NCBI RefSeq assembly: GCF_002968575.1
Contig: NZ_PVBM01000022.1
Span: forward strand, 39,297 to 103,296
Source of the DNA: Neorhizobium huautlense
Lineage (GTDB): Bacteria > Pseudomonadota > Alphaproteobacteria > Rhizobiales > Rhizobiaceae
Length of the DNA stretch: 64,000 nt
Direction of reading: 5' to 3'
Positions 46,717 through 55,653 of the stretch are shown piece by piece. Both the position numbers and the translations under genes were made by a program. The notes under the pieces were generated by a model. That model searched no databases and was not told where the DNA came from. It saw nothing but the letters and a program-made list of their open reading frames with translations. Each line of letters opens with the position of its first letter. Position 1 is the stretch's first letter.

Positions 46717-47811
46717 TCAGGCGCTCCGGCGGCGGTGGCGAGTGAGGCCGGCAATCACATCGTCTGCGGATATCGTGCCGATGACAGTGCCATTGTCGAC
46801 AACGCCGATCGTTCCCGGCTGGCGGGAAAGCGCATCAAGGATGTCGATCAGCGGGGTATCGGAGCGGGCCGTTGCCGAAACGCCGCCGGAGCCCGACGCC
46901 GCGTTGACGCCTGCGCGCATCACGTCGCTCGCGGTCAACATGATGATCGGGTTCATGTGCTGAACGAAGTCCGCCACATACTGGTCTGCCGGCGCGCGGA
47001 CGATTTCCTGCGGCGTGCCGCACTGGATGATGCGACCGCCTTCCATGATGGCGATGCGGTTGCCGATGCGGAAGGCCTCGTCGAGATCATGGCTGACGAA
47101 GAGGATGGTCTTCTTGAGCCGCCGCTGGAATTCCAGAAGCTCGTCCTGGAGGCGGGTGCGGATCAGGGGATCGAGCGCGGAAAAAGGCTCGTCCATCAGG
47201 AGGATCGGCGCGCCGGTCGCAAAGGCGCGGGCAAGGCCGACGCGCTGCTGCATGCCGCCGGAAAGTTCGCCGACCTTGCGGTCGGCCCATTTGGTCAAGT
47301 TGACTAGTTCCAGCTGCTCGTCGACCTGCTTCTTGCGCTCGGCCTCCGCAACGCCGGCCAGTTCGAGGCCGAAGCCGACATTTTCCGAGACGGTGCGCCA
47401 GGGCAGAAGGCCGAATTGCTGGAAGACCATGGAGACCGTGTGCATGCGCAAGTCCCGCAGCACCTTGGGGCTTGCCTTGTAGGGATCGACGGGGCCTGAA
47501 GGCGTTGCGACCTTCACGCCGCCGCGCACCACCGGGGCGAGGCCGTTGACGGCGCGCAGCAGCGTCGATTTGCCGGAGCCGGACAGGCCCATGAGCACGA
47601 GGATCTCGCCTTCGTGGATGGTCAACGAGGCATCGGCGACGCCGAGCACGATGCCGGTCGCAGCGCTGATTTCGTCGCGGCTCTTGCCCTGGTCGACCAT
47701 CGTCAGCGCCCGCTCCGGGTTGTCGCCGAAAATGATGTCGACCCGATCGAAGACAACGCAGTCATTCGGAGCATCGGAATGCACTGCCGGTTGGGCTGTC
47801 ATCTCGGTCAT
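46717..47811 (-). CDS. choV: Choline ABC transporter ATP-binding protein
   Basis: A 364-residue ATPase of the ProV/ChoV type. Walker A GLSGSGKST, signature LSGGMQQRVGLARAF, Walker B ILLMDEPFSALD, and two C-terminal CBS-like segments (about 275-360) are visible. The ChoXWV system takes up choline for glycine betaine synthesis. Its ATG overlaps the stop of choW by four bases. An unusual long N-terminal stretch with GDNPERALTMVDQGKSRDEI is normal for this subfamily. Confidence 0.95.
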   Translation of the reverse strand: MTEMTAQPAVHSDAPNDCVVFDRVDIIFGDNPERALTMVDQGKSRDEISAATGIVLGVADASLTIHEGEILVLMGLSGSGKSTLLRAVNGLAPVVRGGVKVATPSGPVDPYKASPKVLRDLRMHTVSMVFQQFGLLPWRTVSENVGFGLELAGVAEAERKKQVDEQLELVNLTKWADRKVGELSGGMQQRVGLARAFATGAPILLMDEPFSALDPLIRTRLQDELLEFQRRLKKTILFVSHDLDEAFRIGNRIAIMEGGRIIQCGTPQEIVRAPADQYVADFVQHMNPIIMLTASDVMRAGVNAASGSGGVSATARSDTPLIDILDALSRQPGTIGVVDNGTVIGTISADDVIAGLTRHRRRSA

Positions 47812-48668
47812 GCGCCGTCTCCCGTCGAGCTGCGGAATATTCGGTCGAGGATGATCGCCAGGATGACGATGCAGAGGCCGGCTTCGAAGCCGCGGGCGAT
47901 ATTGACGGTATTGAGCGCGCGGACCACCGGTACGCCGAGGCCGTTCGCGCCCACCAATGCGGCGATCACCACCATCGACAAGGACAGCATGATCGTCTGG
48001 GTGAGGCCGGCCATGATCTGCGGCATTGCGAAGGGCAGCTCGACCTTGCGCAGTACCTGGCCGGGCGTCGCACCGAAGGCGACGGCGGCTTCGGTGAGCG
48101 CATCAGGGGTCGAGACGATGCCGAGGCGGGTGAGCCGGATCGGTGCCGGGATGGCGAATATGACCGTGGCGATCAGACCCGGGACCATGCCGAGGCCGAA
48201 GAGGATCAGGGCCGGGATCAGATAGACGAAGGTCGGGATCGTCTGCATCAGGTCGAGGATCGGCCGCATCACTTCATAGACCCAGGCCCGGCGGGCGGCA
48301 GCGATGCCAAGCGGTATGCCGACCGCCATGCTGACCGCGGTCGAAGCGAGCACCAGCGCCAGCGTCTCGGTCGTTTCCTTCCAATAGCCCTGGTTGTAGA
48401 TGACGAGCAGCCCAAGACAGGTGAAAAGCGTGACGCCGACCGAACGGCGCAGCCACCAGGCAAGCGCCGTGAAGAGCGCGATCAAGGCATAAGCGTTCGG
48501 CCATTGCAGCACGAACAGCATCGCATCGATGACTGCCGAGAGCACATCCGATAAAAAGTCAAAAAACCAATCGGCGTTGGCGGTGAGCCAATCGACGAAA
48601 TCCTTCGCCCAATTGCCGAGGCGCACCTTGCCGCCGGAATCCACGAGCCATTCGGGAAGCCAATTCAC
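47808..48668 (-). CDS. choW: Choline ABC transporter permease
   Basis: A 286-residue inner-membrane permease. The binding-protein-dependent transport domain has the EAA-type motif ALTEAAVAFGATPGQVLRKVELPFAMPQ in its proper form, with about seven hydrophobic helices. The start at 48668 (MNWLPEWLVDSG) is the family N-terminus. It lies 73 bases after choX and overlaps choV, so the three genes form one operon. Confidence 0.95.
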   Translation of the reverse strand: MNWLPEWLVDSGGKVRLGNWAKDFVDWLTANADWFFDFLSDVLSAVIDAMLFVLQWPNAYALIALFTALAWWLRRSVGVTLFTCLGLLVIYNQGYWKETTETLALVLASTAVSMAVGIPLGIAAARRAWVYEVMRPILDLMQTIPTFVYLIPALILFGLGMVPGLIATVIFAIPAPIRLTRLGIVSTPDALTEAAVAFGATPGQVLRKVELPFAMPQIMAGLTQTIMLSLSMVVIAALVGANGLGVPVVRALNTVNIARGFEAGLCIVILAIILDRIFRSSTGDGA

Positions 48669-48741
48669 GTTGAAGCCTGCCTGATCCGGAGAAAATTTTC
48701 GATGAATGGCAGACGGGCCGGCTGGCCGGCCCGTTCAAAGG

Positions 48742-49695
48742 TCAGAGGCCGAGCTCTGACTTGACTGCCGCCATGCCCGGCTTGCCGTCCTTGGTGGTGA
48801 CGCCGGCAAGCCAGGGTTCGATCGCCGCGCCGTTCGCCTTCAGCCATTTGGTCGCCGCGGCTTCCGGCTCGTCGCCGTCGTTGAGGATGCTTCCCATGAT
48901 CTCGTTTTCCATGGGCAGCGAGAACTTCAGGTTCTTGATGAACGCGCCGACATTCGGGCACTCGTCGGTGAAGCCGGCGCGGACATTGGTGAAGACCTCG
49001 GCGCCGCCGAAATTCGGTCCGAAGACGTCGTCGCCACCCGTCAGGTAAGTCAGCTTGAAATTGGCGTTCATCGGATGCGGTTCCCAGCCGAGGAAGACGA
49101 CCGGATCGCCGGCCTTTTCGGCGCGGGCCACCTGGGCGAGCATGCCCTGTTCGGAGGATTCCACCACTTCGAAACCTTTAAGGCCGAACGTGTTCTTCTC
49201 GACCATGTCGAGGATCAGTCGATTGCCGTCGTTGCCCGGCTCGATGCCGTAGATCTTCCCGTCCAGCGCATCCTTCTGTTTGGCGATATCCTTGAAATCC
49301 TTGATGCCGAGTTCGGCGCCCTTGGCATTGGTCGCAAGCGTGTATTTGGCGCCGACGAGGTTCGGCCCGAAGGATTCCACCGACTTGTCGTTGAGATAGG
49401 GCCGCACGTCGGCTTCCTGGGTCGGCATCCAGTTGCCGAGGAAAACATCGATGTCCTTGTTCTTCAGCGAGCTGTAGGTGACCGGCACGGAGAGAACCTT
49501 GACGTCCGTTTCGTAACCAAGCGCCTTCAAAAGCACGGTCGCCGTCGCCGTGGTGGCTGTTATGTCGGTCCAGCCGACATCGGAAAACCGGACCGTGCTG
49601 CAGGCTTCCGGTTCCGCGGCAGAGGCGCCCGTCGCAAGCACCAGCACGGAGGCGGCAGCTGCTAACATAGTCTTCAGCGAGGTGGTGGTGCGCAT
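48742..49695 (-). CDS. choX: Choline-binding periplasmic protein
   Basis: A 317-residue periplasmic protein with a signal peptide (AAAASVLVLATGASAA). The four residues of the choline-binding aromatic box of Sinorhizobium ChoX (W43, W90, Y119, W205) are matched here at W42 (DVGWTDI), W89 (FLGNWMP), Y118 (VGAKYTL) and W204 (FLGWEPHP), a shift of one. This makes choline the likely ligand rather than glycine betaine. The start at 49695 has GGGAAC upstream. Confidence 0.95.
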   Translation of the reverse strand: MRTTTSLKTMLAAAASVLVLATGASAAEPEACSTVRFSDVGWTDITATTATATVLLKALGYETDVKVLSVPVTYSSLKNKDIDVFLGNWMPTQEADVRPYLNDKSVESFGPNLVGAKYTLATNAKGAELGIKDFKDIAKQKDALDGKIYGIEPGNDGNRLILDMVEKNTFGLKGFEVVESSEQGMLAQVARAEKAGDPVVFLGWEPHPMNANFKLTYLTGGDDVFGPNFGGAEVFTNVRAGFTDECPNVGAFIKNLKFSLPMENEIMGSILNDGDEPEAAATKWLKANGAAIEPWLAGVTTKDGKPGMAAVKSELGL

Positions 49696-49894
49696 GAGTT
49701 GTTCCCCTGTTTTTCGTGTTCCCGCCATTATCAATATCTCCTGAGATGAGGCAAGCGCGTGCATTCGCGGCGGAAGGCAGGGTGCATTTGCGACATTTTT
49801 TGCAAACTCAGATCCTTCCTTTGCGCCGCAGTTTTCCTGTGATTATCGTCGTTGGCCGCTTTTCATGGAGGCCGATCACGATCAGAAGCAGGTT

Positions 49895-50476
49895 ATGGCC
49901 AAGCTCTATTTCCACTATGCAACGATGAATGCCGGCAAGTCGACCATGCTCTTGCAGGCCTCCTACAATTATCGGGAACGCGGGATGCGGACCGCGATCT
50001 TCATCGCCGCGCTGGACGACCGAGCGGGGATGGGGAGGGTTGCCTCGCGGATCGGTCTGTCCGCAGATGCGATTCCCTTCAGCGACCTGGACGATCTCTT
50101 CGGGGTGATCGAGACCATGCATGGCGAGGAGCCGATCGCCTGCGTGTTCGTCGACGAGGCGCAGTTCCTGACCGCCGAGCAGGTCTGGCAGCTCGCCCGC
50201 GTCTGCGACCGGATCGGCATTCCGGTGATGGCCTATGGATTGCGGACCGATTTCCAAGGGAAGCTTTTTCCCGGCTCGCTCGAGCTTCTTGCCATCGCCG
50301 ACGAATTGCGCGAGGTGCGCACCATCTGCTTCTGCGGCCGCAAGGCAACCATGGTCGTCCGGCTCGACCAGGAAGGGAAGCTGGTGCGGGAAGGCGCGCA
50401 GGTGGAGGTCGGAGGAAACGAGAAATACGTTTCCCTCTGCCGGCGGCATTGGGAAAACCAGATGCGTTGCGAGTAA
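49895..50476 (+). CDS. tdk: Thymidine kinase
   Basis: A 193-residue type II thymidine kinase that salvages thymidine to dTMP. The P-loop MNAGKST (about 8-14), the VFVDEAQFL Walker B segment, and the zinc ligands in FCGRKA and CRRHW (about 150-185) are present. The start at 49895 gives the family N-terminus MAKLYFHYATMNAGKS; an ATG 10 codons earlier does not. It is divergent from choX with 199 bases between. No nucleoside transporter is nearby. Confidence 0.94.
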   Translation: MAKLYFHYATMNAGKSTMLLQASYNYRERGMRTAIFIAALDDRAGMGRVASRIGLSADAIPFSDLDDLFGVIETMHGEEPIACVFVDEAQFLTAEQVWQLARVCDRIGIPVMAYGLRTDFQGKLFPGSLELLAIADELREVRTICFCGRKATMVVRLDQEGKLVREGAQVEVGGNEKYVSLCRRHWENQMRCE

Positions 50477-50584
50477 CGCCGAGCAGATCTCGACCAGCAA
50501 AAGGCGGGCAACGGCGGTGCGCCTAACGAGTGGCATAATTTGCCCGCCGCAGCTATTCTGTCGGAAGACGGCGGGAGAGATGGC

Positions 50585-51520
50585 GTGGCGGCAAAGCAGG
50601 TTTTCGACGGCGAGATCGAGCGGATAGCCGAGATTTTCACGGTCTGGCGCGAGGCGCAGCAGCCTCTGGCGGCAATGCTGGACAAGGTTGCCCGGGAGGG
50701 CAGGTTGCCCGACGACGCCGAACTTGAAGGCGAAGCCGACCGTCTGAGGCGTGAGGCGTCGGAACGCCGGGCAGCCGAGACCGCCCTTGCGCGGCTTGTG
50801 GCGAAACAGGCGGCCGCGATCAGCATCCGCAAGGCCCAATTCGACAGTCGCGAACTGCCGACGCGTCTGGAGAGGGCTATCGGTTTTGTTTCCCGGTCGG
50901 CCATGCTGCAACGCCAGCGGCGGCGCTGGGAAAGCCGGACGCCGCTTACCCAGCTCGGCGAACTTCTGCGGCGAGCCGACATGCTGGCGGGGCTGGTAGA
51001 AAGCGAGCGCGACTTGCTGCTTTCCCGGCGCAGGGAAAGCGAAAACGACCTGGTGACATTTGTCGATCACCGGACGGAGATCATCGAAAAGCTTCGTGGA
51101 GAGGACGGGGAGGCAATGACAGCCGTCGAGGCAACCCGGCGGACCGAACATTGCGTGGAGATCTTCCAGACTTTCGTCAACGGGTTGAACACATCCGCCG
51201 CCGCCTGCAATGTCCTGCTGCACAAGCTTGGCGCCGACACGGAAGACTTGCTCATCCTTTATCAGATCGTGTTCAACGCGGTCCGGCGACACGGCGACGA
51301 AAACTTGAAACCGGACGCCTTTCCAAATCTCGCAAGTCAGATGAAGCGTTTTTCGGACGGAATGCTGACCGTCCACGGCCTCGACCGCCGCCGCAACCTT
51401 GCCGATCAAGCGTTTGCGGAGCGATTTCCTGCGGAAGCCGCCGCCGAGGCCGCAGTCGAGACACGCCAGGCGGCGGGCATGCGCTGGCCTCCTTTCGGCC
51501 TCAAGCCGGCCCGGTCATGA
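50585..51520 (+). CDS. Hypothetical coiled-coil-rich protein
   Basis: About 311 residues. Residues 20-115 and 140-200 are rich in Glu, Arg and Ala heptads and should form long helices (LRREASERRAAETALARL). A GTG at 50585 with GGAGAG five bases upstream is the best start; an ATG 15 codons earlier has none. There is no signal peptide or membrane helix. I do not recognise the family. Codon usage is normal, and it precedes the DUF2333 gene by 86 bases in the same direction, so the two may be cotranscribed. Confidence 0.75.
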   Translation: MAAKQVFDGEIERIAEIFTVWREAQQPLAAMLDKVAREGRLPDDAELEGEADRLRREASERRAAETALARLVAKQAAAISIRKAQFDSRELPTRLERAIGFVSRSAMLQRQRRRWESRTPLTQLGELLRRADMLAGLVESERDLLLSRRRESENDLVTFVDHRTEIIEKLRGEDGEAMTAVEATRRTEHCVEIFQTFVNGLNTSAAACNVLLHKLGADTEDLLILYQIVFNAVRRHGDENLKPDAFPNLASQMKRFSDGMLTVHGLDRRRNLADQAFAERFPAEAAAEAAVETRQAAGMRWPPFGLKPARS

Positions 51521-51606
51521 AGTCGCGCCCCGTTGTGATCGCCGTCTGGAACACATATGTGTGAGGCAGCCCACTCGGATGCGCCCCCGCCTGACAGGAG
51601 ACAGCG

Positions 51607-52755
51607 ATGCTCGACCGAATTACCGCCTTCTTTCAACGGATCGGCCAAGCCGTCGGAAGAGGCATCGGACTTCTGGTCGCCTGGCTGGTCTGGCCCTTCA
51701 TGGCGGCGCACGGCTGGTATGGTCGACGTCACTGGATGGTGAAGGGGCCAATTCTGGCACTTCTGGTGATCCTCGTCGGCCTCTATGGCTACTTCATCTG
51801 GCAGACGCAGATCTGGAGCGGATTCAATCCGAATTTCGTGGAGAGCTACCGCTGGTCCGAGCGCACCGTGCCGGCCGGGCAGGAACTGCCGGCTGCGGCA
51901 AGCACCGGCGATGCGGCCGCCGCCACCACCTCCGCCACCCGGCAGTGCCAGTCCTCCGCCCTCGTCGACGCCTCGGCCGATCTGATCGACATGAATGTCA
52001 ACCAGAACGCCTGGATTTCGTCGATGCTGCTCTACCGGCTCGGCTTCTTCGGCATCGACTGGGATCATACGCCCTTCCTCGACAACAAGGCGTCGTTCCA
52101 GCGGGGCGTCCATCAGGCGGTCCGGCGCACCTCGGCGGAGCTCGTCGACACGCTCGGCCGTGTCCGCGGGACGTCCGGGATCAACAGCAACCTGCAGGAC
52201 GCGCGCGGAAACCTGCAGTTCGACGAGTATTCGTGGTATTTCGGCCTCGACCCCTTCGGCTTCAAAACCCCGTCGCCCGCCTATTACCGCACGGCAACCG
52301 AAAAACTCAGGGCCTTCAATGCCGACCTGACCTCCTGCAATGCCACGTTCGACACGCGCGCCGACAATCTCATCCAGTTCGTCGACCGCATAGCCAATGA
52401 CCTGGGCGGCACGGCGGCGATCCTGCGCGAGCGGTCGGAAAACAACAGTGCCGGCTGGTTCGACACGCGGGCCGACGATCGCTTCTGGTTCGCATACGGC
52501 CAGCTCTACGGTTATTATGCAGTGCTTTCAGGCGCCGGCGCCGATTTTTCCCAGGTCATCCGCGAGCGCAATCTCGGCCCGCTGTGGGCCGAAATGCTGG
52601 CCAGGTTTCGCTCCGCCCTGCGCGTCCAGCCGGCAATCGTCTCGAACGGCAGCGAAGACGGCCTGATCATGCCGAGCCATCTCGCCGTGATGGGTTTCCA
52701 CACGCTGATGGTCAGGTCCAACCTCGTGGAGGTCCGTTCGGTACTCGATCGATAG
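51607..52755 (+). CDS. DUF2333 membrane-anchored protein
   Basis: A 382-residue protein of the DUF2333 family. A short N-terminal cytoplasmic stretch is followed by a membrane helix (ILALLVILVGLYGYFIW, about 50-66) and a 300-residue periplasmic domain with WYFGLDPFGFKTPSPAYYRTA and WFDTRADDRFWFAYGQLYGYY, both highly conserved in the family. No biochemical function is known. An AGGAGA site precedes the ATG. Confidence 0.9.
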   Translation: MLDRITAFFQRIGQAVGRGIGLLVAWLVWPFMAAHGWYGRRHWMVKGPILALLVILVGLYGYFIWQTQIWSGFNPNFVESYRWSERTVPAGQELPAAASTGDAAAATTSATRQCQSSALVDASADLIDMNVNQNAWISSMLLYRLGFFGIDWDHTPFLDNKASFQRGVHQAVRRTSAELVDTLGRVRGTSGINSNLQDARGNLQFDEYSWYFGLDPFGFKTPSPAYYRTATEKLRAFNADLTSCNATFDTRADNLIQFVDRIANDLGGTAAILRERSENNSAGWFDTRADDRFWFAYGQLYGYYAVLSGAGADFSQVIRERNLGPLWAEMLARFRSALRVQPAIVSNGSEDGLIMPSHLAVMGFHTLMVRSNLVEVRSVLDR

Positions 52756-52778
52756 AAACTCTTGCGGCGCCTGAATAT

Positions 52779-52792
52779 CTGACTAAAGTCAG
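52779..52792. promoter_or_regulatory. 14-base palindrome overlapping the MarR-GNAT ribosome site
   Basis: CTGACT-AA-AGTCAG is a perfect palindrome that ends three bases before the ATG of the MarR-GNAT gene, so its right half lies in the Shine-Dalgarno region. Binding by the gene product would allow autorepression. Confidence 0.55.
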
Positions 52793-52795
52793 GGA

Positions 52796-53677
52796 ATGGA
52801 GAAGGAGCTTATTGCGCAGGTCCGCCGCTTCAATCGTACCGTCACCCAGCATGTCGGCGCGCTCGAGGACAGTTATCTGAAACGTGGCCGGCCGTTGGGC
52901 GAGGCGCGTCTCATTCACGAGATCGGCGCGGACGGCATCGACATACGCAGACTTCGGGAGCGCCTGAAGCTGGATTCCGGATATGTCAGTCGACTTCTGC
53001 GTTCGCTTGAAGGACAGGGGCTTGTCGAGACCGGTCACAACGCCGCCGATCGCCGGCGACGGCGCGTCGTGCTGACACCCGAGGGACGCGCCGAACATGC
53101 GACTTACGACATGCTTTCAGATGAGCTTGCGGAGTCGTTCCTGAAGCCTCTCAGTACAAGGCAGCGCGGCCGGCTTGTTGCGGCCATGTCGGAAGTCGAA
53201 CGGCTGCTGCGGGCAGGCTCCGTCGAAGTTCACTTCCGGGCGGCCGACAGCCCCGACGCCCAGGTTTGCCTCTCGCGCTATTTCGAAGAGTTGTCCCGGC
53301 GCTTCGATGTGGGTTTTGATCCATCCAGAAGCAATTCCGCCACGGCCGCCGAAATGACGCCGCCTGCAGGCCACTTCGTTCTGGCGGAACTCGATGGAGA
53401 GCCTGTCGGATGCGGAGCTTTGAAAGTGGCCGGTCGCTCCATCGGCGAAATCAAGCGGATGTGGACGGCACCCGATGCGCGCGGGCTCGGAATCTCACGA
53501 CGCATCCTGCATGTCCTGGAAGCCAAGGCGCTGGAGATCGGGCTTCGCGCGCTTCGCCTCGAAACCAATCGCGTTCTGGTGGAAGCACAGGCGCTCTATC
53601 GCAGCGAAGGCTACCGTGAAGTCGCGGCTTTCAACTCGGAACCTTATGCCCATCACTGGTTCGAAAAACAGCTATAG
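52796..53677 (+). CDS. MarR-GNAT fusion protein
   Basis: A 293-residue protein. Residues 1-140 form a MarR-type winged helix (DIRRLRERLKLDSGYVSRLLRSLEGQGLV and RVVLTPEGRAEH); residues 145-293 are a GNAT domain with motif A IKRMWTAPDARGLGISRRILHVLEAKA and a C-terminal ETNRVLVEAQALYRSEGY. This architecture is a known family of regulators whose acetyltransferase target is unknown. A palindrome overlaps the ribosome site. It ends 13 bases before a convergent PAS gene. Confidence 0.92.
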   Translation: MEKELIAQVRRFNRTVTQHVGALEDSYLKRGRPLGEARLIHEIGADGIDIRRLRERLKLDSGYVSRLLRSLEGQGLVETGHNAADRRRRRVVLTPEGRAEHATYDMLSDELAESFLKPLSTRQRGRLVAAMSEVERLLRAGSVEVHFRAADSPDAQVCLSRYFEELSRRFDVGFDPSRSNSATAAEMTPPAGHFVLAELDGEPVGCGALKVAGRSIGEIKRMWTAPDARGLGISRRILHVLEAKALEIGLRALRLETNRVLVEAQALYRSEGYREVAAFNSEPYAHHWFEKQL

Positions 53678-53690
53678 GCAATCATACGCG

Positions 53691-54161
53691 TCAGGCCTGA
53701 TCGCCGGGCATGTCGTTGAGGAAAAAGGTTACGCCGGGACGTTGGGCGAAGAACTCGTAGGTGAGGCCGACGACTTCTCCGGCGCTGCCGGCTTTGTCGC
53801 GAAACTTGCCGACCGAACGGACATATTTGTAGTCCTCGGCATCTGTCCTGACCCGATAGATGTTGTGGTAGGTGAGCCTTTCGGCGCTGGCACGCTCGAA
53901 GGTTTCCATCAATCTCGGCATGTCTTCGGGATGGATGCGGGCGGTAACGGCCATCAGATTGATGGGGCCTTCCTGGGGCTCCATGCCGAAGATGCGGCAA
54001 ACGTCCTCGGTTGCGAAAAAAAGGCCGGAGTCCAGTTCAATACGCCAGAAGCCGTAGAGGCGAAATGAAGCCGAAAGCTCCACTACCTCGTCAGACGAAA
54101 GCCCCACCTGCTGATATTGAGTATTGACGCGTTTTTCGGCGTGTTGAACCCAAAACGGCAA
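53691..54161 (-). CDS. Orphan PAS-domain protein
   Basis: A 156-residue protein made of one PAS fold (about 30-145) with the PAS_3-like patterns SGLFFATEDVCRIFGM, HPEDMPRLMETFERA and YRVRTDAEDYKYVRSVGKF. No output domain is present. Translation starts at TTG 54161, supported by a perfect AGGAGG six bases upstream, in place of any ATG. It runs with the LuxR gene 37 bases upstream, which suggests a sensor-regulator pair. Confidence 0.83.
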   Translation of the reverse strand: MPFWVQHAEKRVNTQYQQVGLSSDEVVELSASFRLYGFWRIELDSGLFFATEDVCRIFGMEPQEGPINLMAVTARIHPEDMPRLMETFERASAERLTYHNIYRVRTDAEDYKYVRSVGKFRDKAGSAGEVVGLTYEFFAQRPGVTFFLNDMPGDQA

Positions 54162-54198
54162 TCTCTTCCTCCTAAGAGGCCGGGCGACAGCTCCCGAG

Positions 54199-54924
54199 CT
54201 ACACTATGAGTCTTAGCCTCAACGCCTTTGCTACCAACTGGGTGCGGTTGACGCAATCCAGTTTCTTGATGGCATTGTTCATGTAGGCGTTGATGGTGTG
54301 ATCGGACAACGAAAGGATCCGACCGATCTCGGCCGACGTCTTGCCCTGAGCGGTCCAGCGAACGACCTCCAACTCCCGGGTGGTCAGCGGCCCGACCGCT
54401 ACCGCCTTGATGCCGCGTCGAATTTTGTCGAAGACATCAAAGGCATGCAGCACCACCATGCCCATCTCATTGAGTTCAGCCTGACTCAGTTGCTGACGGA
54501 CGCCGTCGAACCGCAGCATAAACCGGTCGCCATCGATTGAGTTCAGCGCCATCGCGACGCTGGTGACGAGATCGTAGCGGCGCTGCAGCTCCTGCATCGT
54601 TGCAGGGATTGCAAATCCCCGGACGGTCTCCGGATCGTCGAGAGACCAGCAGATCGGCAGGACCGAGTTGTTGATGATCGGTGCGACGGGGCAGAGCCGC
54701 AGGAGGCGGCGGCGGTCGAATTCCTGGACATAGGCAGCGGGAAGCGTCGTCTCGACGATCATCCGCGACATCAATACCTCATCCGGCGAGGTGGCAGCAA
54801 ACAAGGTGACGTGCAGAAAACCGAATTCCCGGGCGGTTCGCTTCAACGCCGCAAAAATTTCACCCTGCGAATCGGCAGCGGAAATCTCGCTGTTCAAGAT
54901 TGACTGCCGTTGAAGGGTGATCAT
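54199..54924 (-). CDS. LuxR-family transcriptional regulator
   Basis: A 241-residue regulator with an autoinducer-binding-like N-terminal domain and a C-terminal GerE-type helix-turn-helix (LTTRELEVVRWTAQGKTSAEIGRILSLSDHTINAYMNNAIKKL). The canonical lactone-contact residues W, Y, D and P of LuxR proteins are not clearly in place, so an acyl-homoserine-lactone ligand is doubtful. It resembles rhizobial LuxR-type solos in general form. A TTG three codons upstream is possible but the ATG at 54924 is preferred. Confidence 0.9.
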   Translation of the reverse strand: MITLQRQSILNSEISAADSQGEIFAALKRTAREFGFLHVTLFAATSPDEVLMSRMIVETTLPAAYVQEFDRRRLLRLCPVAPIINNSVLPICWSLDDPETVRGFAIPATMQELQRRYDLVTSVAMALNSIDGDRFMLRFDGVRQQLSQAELNEMGMVVLHAFDVFDKIRRGIKAVAVGPLTTRELEVVRWTAQGKTSAEIGRILSLSDHTINAYMNNAIKKLDCVNRTQLVAKALRLRLIV

Positions 54925-55080
54925 GCTGGGCAAAGCTGATAAGGATTTATGTTATCGGTAAGAGATATACGAAGTGACTTGAATAGCTAGTGAAAATTCA
55001 TAGTCCGGGCAGTTATTCCCGATATTTGCGATAGTCAATCAGTTTCTTTGTCATTTCCAAACTGAAAGAGGAAGGTTTTT

Positions 55081-55542
55081 TCAAACCGGCAGGTGACCGG
55101 CGCTCTTAATTTCCTCCATGACCGCATAGGTGTGGGTCTCCCGCACCCCGGGCAAAGGCAGAATCACCTCCGATAAAAACTGCCGATAGGCTTCCATTCC
55201 GGCGACGCGGGCCTTCACCAGATAGTCGAAGCCGCCGGCCACCATGTGGCACTCCATGACGTCGTCACTGCGTTTGACGGCGGCTGCGAAGGCGTCGAAA
55301 ACGTCGGGCGTCGTCCGGTCGAGCTTGACCTGCACGAAGACCAGCAGATTGCGGCCGAGCTTTTCCGGAGACAATTGCGCGCTATATCCGAGGATATAAC
55401 CTTCGCGGGTGAGCCGCTTGACGCGTTCGGCCGTTGCGGTCGGCGAAAGGCTGACGCGATCGGCAAGTTCTATGTTGCTCAGACGCCCCTCTTTCTGAAG
55501 TGCGCGGAGGATTTTGCGGTCGAGGCGATCGAGTTCCCTCAT
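55081..55542 (-). CDS. putR: Lrp/AsnC-family regulator of proline use
   Basis: A 153-residue feast/famine regulator: helix-turn-helix RLSNIELADRVSLSPTATAERVKRL (about 20-44) and the RAM ligand-binding domain (about 65-150, with VMECHMVAGGFDYLVKARV). It is divergent from putA with 111 bases between, and similar genes (PutR) activate putA in Agrobacterium and Rhodobacter in response to proline. The putA product here lacks its own DNA-binding domain, which fits a separate regulator. Confidence 0.92.
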   Translation of the reverse strand: MRELDRLDRKILRALQKEGRLSNIELADRVSLSPTATAERVKRLTREGYILGYSAQLSPEKLGRNLLVFVQVKLDRTTPDVFDAFAAAVKRSDDVMECHMVAGGFDYLVKARVAGMEAYRQFLSEVILPLPGVRETHTYAVMEEIKSAGHLPV

Positions 55543-55653
55543 GTTTCGCTACTAATCCAGTGAAATGCGGTTGAACATGCCGTCACTATTTCAAAAATCC
55601 GCGGAAATCACCAGAGAATTCCGGCTATGTGGAGAATGAAACGGAGATATTCC

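Noticed and set aside
54199..54924. Acyl-homoserine-lactone receptor reading of the LuxR-type protein
   Set aside because: No luxI-type synthase in the window, and the canonical ligand-contact residues are not in place.
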